NCBI RefSeq assembly: GCF_015291745.1
Contig: NZ_CP030059.1
Span: forward strand, 1,949,501 to 2,013,500
Length of the DNA stretch: 64,000 nucleotides
Direction: 5' to 3'
DNA from: Bradyrhizobium sp. CCBAU 53351
GTDB taxonomy: Bacteria; Pseudomonadota; Alphaproteobacteria; Rhizobiales; Xanthobacteraceae
Positions 55,705-64,000 of this stretch are shown piece after piece. Each line of letters begins with the position of its first letter. Within the stretch, counting starts at the first letter, position 1. Position numbers and translations under genes: made by a program. The notes beneath the pieces are model-generated. The model saw nothing but the letters and a program-made list of their open reading frames with translations. It had not been told where the DNA came from and searched no databases.

Positions 55705-56040
55705 GGTTTGGTTCCAATCAAAACAATACCGTGCGGAACGCCTGAGCTTAACGCCCAAGTTCCTCGACTCCGTTTAATCCCATTATCGTTGAAATCTGCC
55801 ACAATTCCAGCACTGAAGCCCTTTTCCCGCGCTGCGAGAGCCTACCTGTGGCTTTTCTGCCGCAAATTTTGCGGCCGCGTGGAGGTTTTGGGGCGGGGAA
55901 CGCCGGACTGTCGATTCCGTGCCACAGTTGGGCCATGGCACCGCCACAAATGCAAACGCTTCCTTAATGCAGTTGTCATCGTGAACTGGCCAGAATCGCG
56001 CTAAGGGCTGTCATTCTGTCGCAGATCCTCGGAGTCGTGC
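55705..56040. other. Intergenic region with short perfect palindrome
   Basis: A 336-nt gap between divergent genes. It holds a near-perfect palindrome GCCGCAAATTTTGCGGC (55859-55875) and no open frame with coding character. It presumably carries the promoters of ldt and corA; no clear -35/-10 was assigned. Confidence 0.5.
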
Positions 56041-57018
56041 ATGTTTTCGGTGTTTGTTCCCTCCGAGTCCGCGCTGAAGAAGGTTGTCGTTGAGAATCTC
56101 GCCGCGTTGCCCGAAAGCGCGGTCTGGATCGATCTCGTCAATCCGACCGGGGCCGAGGACAAGGCGGTAGAGCGGCTCGCGGGTGTCGCCATTCCGACCC
56201 GGGAGGACATGCAGGAGATCGAGATCTCCAGCCGCCTCTATATCGAGAATGGCGCGCGCTACATGACCGCGACGCTGATGTGCCACTCCGATACCGACAT
56301 GCCCAGGACCACAGCGGTGACCTTCATCCTCGCCGATCATCGCCTGGTCACGGTGCGCTACGACCAGCCCAAGCCGTTTGCCCTGGTCGAGGCCAAGTTC
56401 GCCCGCTCCTGCGCGCCGTCCATCACCGGCGAGGCCGTGCTGATGGAGCTGCTGGACGCCGTCATCGACCGTTGCGCCGACATCCTGGAGCGATGCGGCG
56501 CCGAGATCGACCAGGTCAGCCACGACATCTTCGAGCCCGAGAGCGAGCGCCACGGGCAGGCCAAGAGATATTCCCAGATCCTGATCTCGATCGGCCGCAA
56601 GGGCGATTTGACCTCGAAGGTTCGCGAGAGCCTGGTCTCGATCGGCCGCGTCGTGACGTTCCTGTCCGCGGTGGTGGAGGGCGTGAAATGGTCAAAGGAC
56701 ATGCGCGAGCAGCTCAAGACCATGCAGCGTGACGTGGCATCACTGACCGACCACGCCTCCTATCTCTCCAACAAGATCACTTTCGTGCTCGACGCCATGC
56801 TCGGCGTCGTCAATCTCGAGCAGAACAACATCATCAAGCTGTTCTCGGTCATGGCCGTTGTCCTGATGCCGCCGACGCTGATCGCATCGATCTACGGCAT
56901 GAACTTCAAGGTGATGCCGGAACTCGAATGGGTGCACGGCTATCCGATGGCGCTGGTGATGATGCTGATCGCCGCGATCGTCCCGTACTGGATATTCAAG
57001 TTCAAGAAGTGGCTCTGA
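56041..57018 (+). CDS. corA: CorA-family magnesium/divalent cation channel
   Basis: A 325-residue pentameric channel subunit. The N-terminal cytoplasmic funnel (about 1-260) includes DRCADILERCGAEIDQVSHD and LTDHASYLSNKITFVLDAML. Two C-terminal helices carry the signature YGMNF (about 287-291) ahead of the second helix, and the protein ends FKFKKWL. It imports Mg2+ (and Co2+/Ni2+). ATG 56041 opens the family-like start MFSVFVPSESALKK. Confidence 0.92.
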   Translation: MFSVFVPSESALKKVVVENLAALPESAVWIDLVNPTGAEDKAVERLAGVAIPTREDMQEIEISSRLYIENGARYMTATLMCHSDTDMPRTTAVTFILADHRLVTVRYDQPKPFALVEAKFARSCAPSITGEAVLMELLDAVIDRCADILERCGAEIDQVSHDIFEPESERHGQAKRYSQILISIGRKGDLTSKVRESLVSIGRVVTFLSAVVEGVKWSKDMREQLKTMQRDVASLTDHASYLSNKITFVLDAMLGVVNLEQNNIIKLFSVMAVVLMPPTLIASIYGMNFKVMPELEWVHGYPMALVMMLIAAIVPYWIFKFKKWL

Positions 57019-57224
57019 ACGCGTCGCGCTCTCGGAAAATAGTGACCGAGACCTTACGCCGGACGCAGAGACACGGCTCATCGTGTCGCAGAATAGATCG
57101 AGATTGAGGCGTCGCGGTGATGGGTGCACCGTGCCGCAATTCCTCCGGTAAAATTTGAGCGGTGGGCTGAACGTTTGCGCGAAACTTGTCTGCGATAAGC
57201 AGTGCGTAGCCGCGAGGAACAACC

Positions 57225-57443
57225 ATGGTTGAGAAACACATAACGTCGCCCCGCAACGTCATCGATCTGGCGAACTATCGTCAGGCGATGACGATCGGCA
57301 AGGCGTCGTCGATGTCGGTGCGCATGTGCCGGCACTGTGGTGCTCCGCTGCTCGACGGTGAGAATGACGACGACTGCTCGACCGCATTCAGCTCGGCCGC
57401 TCCGCGGCCGCGCGACAGGTCACGTCGGATTCGAATCGATTGA
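57225..57443 (+). CDS. Hypothetical protein with zinc-ribbon-like motif (72 aa)
   Basis: Starts MVEKHITSPRNVIDLANYRQ, with one possible zinc-binding pair CRHCGAPLLDGENDDDC (about 35-51). The C-terminus is Arg-rich. GAGGAAC precedes the ATG. Short proteins of this kind occur near many rhizobial genes; no function known. A possible hairpin terminator (GGCGATCCAG 57459-57468 with CTGGATCGCC 57487-57496) follows. Confidence 0.68.
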   Translation: MVEKHITSPRNVIDLANYRQAMTIGKASSMSVRMCRHCGAPLLDGENDDDCSTAFSSAAPRPRDRSRRIRID

Positions 57444-57589
57444 GGAACGGAAGGTAAGGGCGATCCAGGTCTTGCGGCGGCGTTGTCTGGATCGCCTTGC
57501 TTCCTTCCTTCGTTATCTTTCAGGTCTGTCAGCTGTGACGCCTGATGGGCAGGTGCGCTAGCGGTCGACTGAACCGCTCATTCAGCCGA

Positions 57590-58323
57590 AACACAGCCTG
57601 TGTCGGCTGCTGTCAACCAGCTCGCGCAAAAATATTCCACTTTACCGAAATTCGGTTTTGGCGTATGTGTCGCCCATCCCGGCTCACCAGGAGGGGCGAT
57701 CTCGAGGTCGTCTTGATCGCGAGCCGGGCTTGCGGTGGACGCGGCAGCGTCGGCATGAGAGGTGCGGGCAGGGCGGGTAGTCCCTGTGAGCCCGTGGCCG
57801 CGTGCAGACGAACGGCGCTGTTCAATTCGTCTCGCCACGTTCTTTCGGTAACGTCGACTAGGCCGGGAGATAACGTGGTGACCAGCGAATGCGCGTACGG
57901 CAAAACCGTGTGGTCCTGGCCGTCGTTGCTACGGTCAAGCCTGTTCGAAGATGCGCGCGAGCCCAACCGGGTGGACGGCATCGTCAATTCGAACGGCGAG
58001 GGAGGCCAAAGGAAAGTTCGGCTCCCGGGAGAGCGCGGCATAAGCCGTCCGACCATCGCGCAGGGAAGGTCGAGTGTTCGGCCACACCTGTATGCTGCTG
58101 TGCGGTTCTTCCTGCGTGTGCTCTAGCGCAGCGGACCGCGGGTGCGTGCCAGCACCCGGCCTTCCCTGCGCCCTCTTGGCTTGAGGGTGGAGCGACGAAG
58201 CAAATCTCGGGCGAATTCAGCCGCGAGAACGCGAAGGCATGCCTGCAAGGCACGAAGCAATCCGGAGTCTTTCCGCGGAAGGATTCCGGATTGCTTTGCT
58301 GTGCTCGCAATGACGAGAAGAAC
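57590..58323. repeat. Long dispersed intergenic repeat of bradyrhizobial type
   Basis: About 730 bp without a convincing gene. It starts near AAAATATTCCACTTTACCGA, runs through segments such as AAAACCGTGTGGTCCTGG and GCGCAGGGAAGGTCG, and ends with a strong hairpin (AGCAATCCGGA with TCCGGATTGCT). Frames here, including one of 193 codons, have low-complexity translations and no recognisable start signals. I recall this sequence as a multi-copy intergenic element in Bradyrhizobium; a genome search would confirm it. It abuts the 3' end of the SDR gene. Confidence 0.7.
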
Positions 58324-59082
58324 CTATACGTGCTGGCCGCCGTTGATGTGGATCTCCGCGCCGTTGACGTAGGAGCTGGTGTCCGTGCACAGCACGTAGA
58401 TGATCTTGGCGACCTCGTCGGGGGTGCCGAGGCGGTGCATCGGGATCTGCTGCTCGACGATCTTCTCGGTGCCCGGCGACAGGATCGAAGTGTCGATCTC
58501 GCCCGGTGCGATGGCGTTGACGCGCACGCCGACGCGGCCGAAGTCGGAGGCCATCTCACGCGTCAGAGAGGCGAGCGCGGCCTTCGAGGTGGCGTAGGCG
58601 GCGCCCGCGAACGGATGCACGCGCGAGCCGGCGATCGAGGTGACGTTCACGACCGATCCCTTGGCCGCCTTCAATTCCTCGATCAGCCCGCGCGCGATCA
58701 TGATCGGCGCGAAGAAGTTGACGTGGAAGACATGCGTCCAGGTATCGAGATCGGTGTCGACCGAGCCGAGCCGGGAGCCGCCGGGGCCCTTCGGCGAGAT
58801 CGCGGCGTTGTTGACCAGCGCATGCAGCATGCCGCCTTCGAGCCGGTCGCGGATATCGGAAATCGCGCGGGTCGTGTCCGCGGGACTGCCGAGATCGACC
58901 TGAATGTGATCCTCAGGGCCGGCATCCCACGGACAATCCTCCGGGAACGGATGCCGCGAGCAGGTGATGACGCGCCACCCCGCCGAGGAAAAGCGGATCA
59001 CGGTGGCGTGGCCGATGCCGCGGCTTGCTCCGGTCAGGAGCAGCGTGCGGCGCGGCGCATTGGACGAATGCGGCATGGACAT
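58324..59082 (-). CDS. Short-chain dehydrogenase/reductase (252 aa)
   Basis: A classical SDR: cofactor motif TGASRGIGHATV (about 18-29), NNAA at 91-94, the catalytic Ser in VNVTSIAGSR and YATSK with the Tyr/Lys pair, then the NAIAPGEIDTSIL loop. It resembles 3-oxoacyl-ACP reductase-like oxidoreductases. An in-frame ATG two codons later is an alternative start. It lies 21 nt after pdxH in the same direction and may be co-transcribed with it. Substrate unknown. Confidence 0.9.
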   Translation of the reverse strand: MSMPHSSNAPRRTLLLTGASRGIGHATVIRFSSAGWRVITCSRHPFPEDCPWDAGPEDHIQVDLGSPADTTRAISDIRDRLEGGMLHALVNNAAISPKGPGGSRLGSVDTDLDTWTHVFHVNFFAPIMIARGLIEELKAAKGSVVNVTSIAGSRVHPFAGAAYATSKAALASLTREMASDFGRVGVRVNAIAPGEIDTSILSPGTEKIVEQQIPMHRLGTPDEVAKIIYVLCTDTSSYVNGAEIHINGGQHV

Positions 59083-59103
59083 CTTTCAGGTCGGCCCAAA
59101 GTT

Positions 59104-59745
59104 TTAAGGGTACATCCGCGTCTTGGACCACGGTTGGCCGACCGCGTCACGGCGAAATTCGATGCGGTCGTGCAGACGGAATGGGCGGTCGTGCCAGAAC
59201 TCGATCCGCGCGGGCGTGATGCGCCAGCCGCTCCAGCCCGGCGGCCGCGGCACTTCGCCGATGACGTGTCTGGCCGCGACTTTCGCGATGGCTTGTTCGA
59301 AGGCGAAGCGGCTCTCCAGCTCCTGCGACTGCTTGCTCGCCCAGGCGCCGATCTGGGCCTGCTTGGGCCGGGTGGCGAAATAGGCGTCGGCCTCGGCCTC
59401 CGTCACCGGCGTCACGTTGCCGCGGATGCGGACCTGACGGCGCAGCGACTTCCAGTGAAAAAGTAAAGCGGCCTTAGGATTTGCGGCGAGTTCGCGGCCC
59501 TTCTGGCTTGCGATGTGGCTGTAGAAGACAAAACCCTCGGTATCGAAGCCTTTCATCAGCACCATGCGCACATCAGGCAGCCCGTCGGGGTCGACGGTTG
59601 CGAGCGCCATGGCGTTCGGATCGTTCGGCTCGCTCTTGATCGCCTCGTTCAGCCAGCTGTCGAACAGCGCAAATGGCTCGTCGGCGGCGGTGAAATCACC
59701 GGATGTTAAGGGTGTCTGGTGTTTCATCGAGGTCGTGTCGGTCAT
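59104..59745 (-). CDS. pdxH: Pyridoxamine 5'-phosphate oxidase
   Basis: A 213-residue FMN enzyme for the last step of pyridoxal phosphate synthesis and salvage. Family motifs are [29 protein letters not shown] and the C-terminal WSKTRMYP with Arg for substrate binding. The start is taken as [11 protein letters not shown]; Met7 is an alternative. It is divergent from the surface-lipoprotein gene and precedes the SDR gene by 21 nt. Confidence 0.95.
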   Translation of the reverse strand: MTDTTSMKHQTPLTSGDFTAADEPFALFDSWLNEAIKSEPNDPNAMALATVDPDGLPDVRMVLMKGFDTEGFVFYSHIASQKGRELAANPKAALLFHWKSLRRQVRIRGNVTPVTEAEADAYFATRPKQAQIGAWASKQSQELESRFAFEQAIAKVAARHVIGEVPRPPGWSGWRITPARIEFWHDRPFRLHDRIEFRRDAVGQPWSKTRMYP

Positions 59746-59858
59746 GTCTGGAGTCCGAGTTGCGTCCCGCGGCCCAAAACGCGTTGTCGTCCGCTACCGC
59801 CCTATATAGGGCATGGGGACGCGTTGGCCTATCGGCGATCCGACCCACAGGCCTCGTC

Positions 59859-60266
59859 ATGACGATCATTCTGATCGGACTCGGTACCGGGGGATGCAGC
59901 TTTTCCCGCAAGGACCAGAGCGCCTACGCCAAGGCCGACGACAGCGACCTCACCGGCTCGATCGCGCGACCGGCGAAGGAGGCCCCGCCGACCGAGACCG
60001 ATCTCGCCTTCGCCCGCAACGCCGCCTCCGACGTCCTCAGCAAGGGCGACAAGGATTCCAGTCAGCATTGGGAGAATCCGGAGACCGGGGCGCGCGGCTC
60101 GGTGACGCCGATCGCGCAATCCTATGCCGCCGAGGACGGCCGCAAATGCCGCGATTTCCTGGCGAGCTATGTCAACGGGGCGACCGAAAGCTGGCTCCAG
60201 GGCGCCGGCTGCCAAAGCACCCGTGGCCGTTGGGAGATTCATACGCTAAAGCCGTGGCGGAGCTAG
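59859..60266 (+). CDS. RT0821/Lpp0805-type surface lipoprotein (135 aa)
   Basis: Starts MTIILIGLGTGGCSF, a short leader with a lipobox-like GTGGC (Cys13). The mature part contains SQHWENPETGARGSVTPIA, CRDFLASYVNG and CQSTRGRWEIHTLKPWR, as in the RT0821/Lpp0805 surface antigen family. The leader lacks a clear positive N-terminus; the frame is open upstream but no better start codon is near. Probably an outer-membrane lipoprotein of unknown function. Confidence 0.82.
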   Translation: MTIILIGLGTGGCSFSRKDQSAYAKADDSDLTGSIARPAKEAPPTETDLAFARNAASDVLSKGDKDSSQHWENPETGARGSVTPIAQSYAAEDGRKCRDFLASYVNGATESWLQGAGCQSTRGRWEIHTLKPWRS

Positions 60267-60375
60267 GATTCGGTCGGCAAGCCTAGTTGCAAAAATGCCA
60301 CTCCGCCCCCACATGGATCGTAGGTGGGGCGGGGAGCCCTTTGAACAATTCGATTTCTTGAAGGAGACGTGACGG

Positions 60376-61338
60376 ATGCGCGACCCCTATGAGGTCTTGG
60401 GGGTGCCGCGGAGCGCTAGCGCTGCCGCGATCAAGAGCGCCTATCGCAAGCTTGCCAAGAAGCACCATCCCGACAGCAACAAGGACGACCCCAAAGCCGC
60501 CGAGCGCTTCTCCGAGATCAACTCGGCGAACGAGATCATCGGCGACGAGGACAAGCGCAAGCAGTTCGACCGCGGCGAGATCGACGCCGAGGGGAAGCCG
60601 CGCTTCCAGGGGTTTCCGGGCGGTGGCGGGCCGCGTGGCCGCGCCGGTCCCGGCGGCTTCGAAAGCTATTCGTTCCGCTCCGGCGGCGGCCCTGGCCAGG
60701 GCGGCGGCGCCTTCGAGGATATCCTCAACAGCATGTTCGGCGGCGGGATGCGCGGCGCCCGTCCCGGGGCCGGCGGTGGAGCCCAGTTCGAATTCGACAC
60801 CGGCGGCGTCGGGCTCGATCTCGACGTCAACGTTGCCATGTCCGTCTCGCTGGAAGAGTCGGTCAAGGGCGGCGAGAAACGCGTCCGGCTGCCGACGGGC
60901 AAGGAGCTCAACGTCAAGATTCCCGCCGGCGTCACCGAGGGCCAGCAGATCCGGCTCCGGGGGCAAGGCGAGTCCGCGCAAGGCCATCCGCCCGGCGATC
61001 TCCTGATCACCATCAACATTGCCCCGCACCCGTTCTTCAAGGTCGAGGGCGCCGACCTCAGGATCGACCTGCCGGTCACGCTCTACGAGGCCGTGCTCGG
61101 GGCCAAGGTCCGCGTGCCTACCCTCGGCAACGCCGTGGAGCTTTCGGTCCCGAAAAACACCTCCAGCGGCCGGACCTTCCGCCTCAAGGGCAAGGGCCTG
61201 CCAAAATCCGGTGGAACCGGGGATCTCTTCGTCACCGTAAGGATTATGCTACCGGACGGGAACGACGCCGAGCTTGAAGCATTGATGGAGAAGTGGCGGG
61301 ACCAACACCCCTACAATCCACGTAGCGGGCTTGGTTAG
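60376..61338 (+). CDS. cbpA: DnaJ-class (CbpA-like) chaperone
   Basis: A 320-residue type II Hsp40. The J domain (about 1-65) has the HPD motif in [11 protein letters not shown], followed by a Gly-rich linker (about 75-125, many GG and GGGP) and two beta-barrel substrate domains (from about 155) with the hydrophobic pocket. No zinc-finger (CxxCxGxG) region is present. It stimulates DnaK and delivers substrates. ATG 60376 follows AAGGAG. Confidence 0.93.
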   Translation: MRDPYEVLGVPRSASAAAIKSAYRKLAKKHHPDSNKDDPKAAERFSEINSANEIIGDEDKRKQFDRGEIDAEGKPRFQGFPGGGGPRGRAGPGGFESYSFRSGGGPGQGGGAFEDILNSMFGGGMRGARPGAGGGAQFEFDTGGVGLDLDVNVAMSVSLEESVKGGEKRVRLPTGKELNVKIPAGVTEGQQIRLRGQGESAQGHPPGDLLITINIAPHPFFKVEGADLRIDLPVTLYEAVLGAKVRVPTLGNAVELSVPKNTSSGRTFRLKGKGLPKSGGTGDLFVTVRIMLPDGNDAELEALMEKWRDQHPYNPRSGLG

Positions 61339-61653
61339 GCGATTCGAACTGAAGGGGTTCTCCTAAAGGCCTAGGGCATCGTCCGGGAGATGATGCTCAT
61401 CATATGCCTGAGGCGTGGTAGCGCTTCACGAATTCGACGTGTCGGCTGTCCGGCGGGGCAGCCGATAAAAAGGTGCGGCCTCGAGAGGGGGACCAGCGCG
61501 GTACCAAAAACCCCAATCGAGGCCGCCCGCGTCGATCGGCGGATCGAACGCTGCTCATTTTCGCGTGATCATCCGGTGCGATAATGAGACGCGCCGATGT
61601 CTTCATTCCAAATTTTCAATGTCGGAATCTGGGCACTGCGGTGCAGCAGTCTC
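61339..61653. other. Intergenic region with a strong hairpin (possible small RNA)
   Basis: A 315-nt gap between convergent genes. A stem GCGGCCTCGA (61475-61484) pairs perfectly with TCGAGGCCGC (61517-61526), and internal GGGGG (61487-61491) can pair with CCCC (61511-61514). The loop contains ACCAGCGCGGTACC. No open frame in the gap looks coding. It could be a structured RNA or a repeat unit. Confidence 0.45.
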
Positions 61654-62424
61654 TCAGGTACCGTTTTTCTCGGCCTGATCATAGACCGCCTGCGCCACCT
61701 TGGTCAGCCGGTCGCGATCACCGCCCCCGCTGACGACGTAGCCGACGCCGCGCTCGGCCCAGAACAGCGCGCCGTCCTTGTCCGTTTTGGCGTAGCGCAT
61801 TTGCGTTGCACCATTCTCGGTCTTGGCCGTGTAGATGGTGTAGCGCTCGCCCGAGGCACCTTCATACATCAGGAACGAGGCCGGACCGCTTGGCCCCGGC
61901 AAAAGCCGGCCGCCGACGAGCTTCAGCCCGCTGGCCTCCAGGTTCGGCGCGAACACGGTCCAGCCGCAGCGCCGGGTCAGCCAGGCCTGGAGGTGGTCGC
62001 GCTCATTGCCGCCGACCTCGACGGGGTGGCGGACCTCGACGACATAGAGACGGTGTGCGTCGAGCGCGTCCGCGGTAAAGCTCTGGAAGGTCGAGGGCGC
62101 GCTGGCGGCGCCGTGTGCGACCCAGCCGGCCGTGCCGCCGGCGACGAAAGCAACCAGCACAGCCGCGGCGGCGCCATAGAGCCATTGCCGCGGGCGGCGT
62201 TCCAGCCGCTCGAGCTCCAGCCGCGCCGGCACCGGCTCCTGGGCAATGGAATCGTAGCGGGCGTGCAGCATCTCCGCCATCGCGCGCCAGGACTGCACGC
62301 GCTCGGCCTCTTCAGGATGGGCGGCAAGCCAGGCCTCGACGTCGGCGCGGCGCTCGGCCGGCAGCTCGCCGTCGACATAGGCGTGCAGTTCGTCCTCGGT
62401 CACTGGGATCTTGCGCTCGTTCAT
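61654..62424 (-). CDS. Anti-sigma factor (membrane-anchored)
   Basis: A 256-residue protein: an N-terminal cytoplasmic sigma-binding part (TEDELHAYVDGELPAERR, about 8-60), one membrane helix (about 83-103) and a periplasmic C-terminal half. It lacks a Cys/His zinc signature (ZAS) in the N-terminus. It follows an ECF sigma gene with a 106-nt gap, the standard layout for sigma/anti-sigma pairs. Release of the sigma factor would require an envelope signal or proteolysis. Which genes it controls is unknown. Confidence 0.87.
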   Translation of the reverse strand: MNERKIPVTEDELHAYVDGELPAERRADVEAWLAAHPEEAERVQSWRAMAEMLHARYDSIAQEPVPARLELERLERRPRQWLYGAAAAVLVAFVAGGTAGWVAHGAASAPSTFQSFTADALDAHRLYVVEVRHPVEVGGNERDHLQAWLTRRCGWTVFAPNLEASGLKLVGGRLLPGPSGPASFLMYEGASGERYTIYTAKTENGATQMRYAKTDKDGALFWAERGVGYVVSGGGDRDRLTKVAQAVYDQAEKNGT

Positions 62425-62530
62425 TTCGATCGTCTCTGGCTCTGTGGCCCTGAATGTCGTTCAAAGTTCAACTTCGCGTCGCTCATCGGCATGCTGCCGG
62501 CGGACAATACGCGATGCATCAATCCTGCCA

Positions 62531-63019
62531 TCATTTCACCCGCCGCAGTGCCGGGCGCTCGCCTTCCAGCGAGGCCTTGACGTGGGCGCGGGCGCGGGCG
62601 AGGCGCGACATCACGGTGCCGATCGGCACACCCTGGATGTCGGCGACCTCGCGGTAGCTCATGCCTTCCAGCATGACCAGCAGCAACACCGAGCGTTGCT
62701 CCTCGACGAGCGTCGCCAGCGCCCTCTCGATGTCGCGGCCTTCGGCTTCGGTGCCGCTGGCATCCGGGTTGTTGTCCGTCAGCTGCATGAACTGCGGACG
62801 CCTTGCCAGCGAGCGCCGCCGATTCTTGTTGAGGTTGGTCAGGATCGTGTAGAGCCAGCTCCTGACGTCGCCCCCGAGAAACAATCGCTCCGAGCGCAGG
62901 GCCCGCACCAGCGTGTCCTGCACCAGATCGTCGGCTGCGTCCGCGTCGCGCGTGAGCGCGCGGGCGTAGCGGCGCAACGCCGGGATCATGGCTTCCACAC
63001 TCTGGCGAAACGCACTCAT
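62531..63019 (-). CDS. ECF-type RNA polymerase sigma factor
   Basis: A 162-residue sigma factor with regions 2 (RRYARALTRDADAADDLVQD; VRSWLYTILTN) and 4 (LLVMLEGMSYREVADIQGVP; GTVMSRLARARAHV). It is directly upstream of its likely anti-sigma factor. It is not adjacent to phyR/nepR, so it is probably not EcfG itself. A possible self-controlled promoter with GGAATA may lie upstream near 63090, but the match is weak. Confidence 0.92.
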   Translation of the reverse strand: MSAFRQSVEAMIPALRRYARALTRDADAADDLVQDTLVRALRSERLFLGGDVRSWLYTILTNLNKNRRRSLARRPQFMQLTDNNPDASGTEAEGRDIERALATLVEEQRSVLLLVMLEGMSYREVADIQGVPIGTVMSRLARARAHVKASLEGERPALRRVK

Positions 63020-63192
63020 TGCGGTCTTGACGTCCTGGTGTCAGGCGCGAGCGCCCATAGCGATCATAACACCCGAATGGAACGGCTATTCCGCCGCTCT
63101 AAACAGCGTTAACACGGCGTATTAGGGCTGTACCGCAGGGGAGGGCTGGTGTACCTCCAGACCTCACCAAGAGTTCGACGGGACGTTCAAAA

Positions 63193-64000
63193 ATGGCGCA
63201 GAATTCAGGTCTGATGCAGGGAAAGCGCGGGGTGATCCTCGGTCTTGCCAACAACCGCTCGATCGCCTGGGGCATCGCCAAGGCATGCCACGCCGCCGGC
63301 GCCGAGCTCGCCTTCACCTATCAGGGCGATGCGCTGAAGAAGCGCGTCGAGCCGCTCGCCGCCGAGATCGGTGGTCTCGTGCTCGGCCATTGCGACGTCA
63401 CCGATGCTGCGACCATCGATGCCGCGTTCGCGGTGCTGAAGGAGAAGTGGGGCAAGATCGACTTCCTGGTGCACGCGATCGCCTATGGCGAGCAGCTCGA
63501 GGGCCGCTACGTCGACACCACGGCGGAGAATTTTTCCAAGTCGATGCTGATCTCCTGCTACTCGTTCACGGCCGTGGCGCAGCGCGCCGAGAAGCTGATG
63601 ACGGATGGCGGTTCGATGATCACGCTCTCCTATTACGGTGCCGAGAAGTGGATGCCGCATTACAACGTGATGGGCGTGGCCAAGGCGGCGCTGGAGGCTA
63701 GCGTACGCTATCTCGCCGCCGATCTCGGCGAGAAGAACATTCGCGTCAACGCGATCTCGGCCGGTCCCATCAAGACCCTCGCGGCATCCGGCATCGGCGA
63801 CTTCCGCTATATCCTGAAGTGGAACGAGACCAACGCGCCGATGCGGCGCAACGTTTCGACGGAAGACGTCGGCGGCAGCGCGTTGTATCTGCTCTCCGAC
63901 CTCTCGCGCGGCGTCACCGGCGAGGTGCATCACGTCGATTCCGGCTATCACGTGCTGGGCATGAAGCGGCCCGATGCCCCGGACATTTCGTTCGGCGGCA
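63193..64000 (+). CDS. fabI: Enoyl-ACP reductase FabI (3' end outside window)
   Basis: An NADH-dependent SDR-family enzyme of fatty-acid elongation; the first 269 residues are visible and the frame runs off the window. Motifs are GLANNRSIAWGIA (cofactor), HAIAYG, MITLSYYGAEKWMPHYNVMG with the Tyr-X6-Lys pair ending in VAK, and the AGPIKTLAASGIG substrate loop. This is the target class of triclosan and diazaborines. The ATG at 63193 gives MAQNSGLMQGKRGV; no strong ribosome site is seen. Confidence 0.95.
   Translation, partial: MAQNSGLMQGKRGVILGLANNRSIAWGIAKACHAAGAELAFTYQGDALKKRVEPLAAEIGGLVLGHCDVTDAATIDAAFAVLKEKWGKIDFLVHAIAYGEQLEGRYVDTTAENFSKSMLISCYSFTAVAQRAEKLMTDGGSMITLSYYGAEKWMPHYNVMGVAKAALEASVRYLAADLGEKNIRVNAISAGPIKTLAASGIGDFRYILKWNETNAPMRRNVSTEDVGGSALYLLSDLSRGVTGEVHHVDSGYHVLGMKRPDAPDISFGG

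Noticed and set aside
55898..55922. EcfG-type promoter for corA
   Set aside because: GGAAC-N16-CGTG is off consensus at the last base and lies more than 100 nt from the start codon.
57545..58126. A 193-codon plus-strand frame and a 147-codon minus-strand frame in the long repeat
   Set aside because: No ribosome site or domain, Arg/Ser-rich composition, and position within what looks like a dispersed non-coding repeat.

Overview
The window is GC-rich, densely packed alphaproteobacterial DNA, most consistent with Bradyrhizobium or a close relative in the Nitrobacteraceae. The evidence is the cbbFPTALSX-rpe gene order with a form IC (red-type) RubisCO, FixK2-like boxes, EcfG-type stress promoters, several small orphan proteins of a kind common in this genus, and dispersed intergenic repeats of bradyrhizobial type. 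No phage, transposase, CRISPR array, rRNA or tRNA gene was seen.

Layout. (1) 1-8588: a Calvin-cycle operon, cut at its 5' end inside cbbF, then cbbP, cbbT, cbbA, cbbL, cbbS, cbbX and rpe/cbbE. Two hairpins sit between cbbS and cbbX. (2) 8779-11804: a FIST sensor overlapping a PAS-GGDEF-EAL cyclic-di-GMP enzyme. (3) 11990-17650: a universal stress protein with a FixK2-like box, a DegP/HtrA protease preceded by a perfect 14-bp inverted repeat, and many small stress-type proteins. (4) 17738-25535: two leftward signalling genes, a 2,097-residue cytoplasmic poly-HAMP hybrid kinase with eleven 92-residue repeats and three receiver domains, followed 13 nt later by a receiver-PAS-HRxxN (HWE) kinase. 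(5) 25811-37260: a stress-type accessory region with two DUF4142 proteins, a ribbon-helix-helix regulator, a PAP2 phosphatase with two small membrane proteins, an SDR, a ThDP enzyme, a PRC-barrel protein and an EmrAB-type pump. (6) 37358-63019: metabolic and envelope genes, including nitronate monooxygenase, PhoD, an aldo-keto reductase, HpaD with an HTH partner, an aminotransferase, a CPA2 antiporter, a RibBA-like protein, glutaryl-CoA dehydrogenase, an acyl-CoA ligase, extensin-like protein, an L,D-transpeptidase, CorA, PdxH, a DnaJ-class chaperone and an ECF sigma/anti-sigma pair. (7) 63193-64000: fabI, cut at its 3' end.

How the genes work together. Reading upstream regions by eye gave nine copies of the EcfG general-stress promoter pattern GGAAC-N16/17-[C/G]GTT, each placed correctly before a gene start, plus three near matches. 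They lie before the small stress proteins, both DUF4142 genes (one a near match), the ThDP enzyme, the PRC-barrel protein, the EmrAB pump and a His-rich exported protein. They also flank the two-kinase locus, whose second kinase carries the HRxxN motif of kinases that feed PhyR-EcfG signalling in other alphaproteobacteria. The main hypothesis from this window is therefore that 15-42 kb holds a general-stress regulon with an unusual giant kinase as a possible input. Two FixK2-like boxes add a second, low-oxygen layer at the universal stress protein and at the HTH-hpaD pair. All assignments rest on reading the sequence and on remembered family features; no database search was run.
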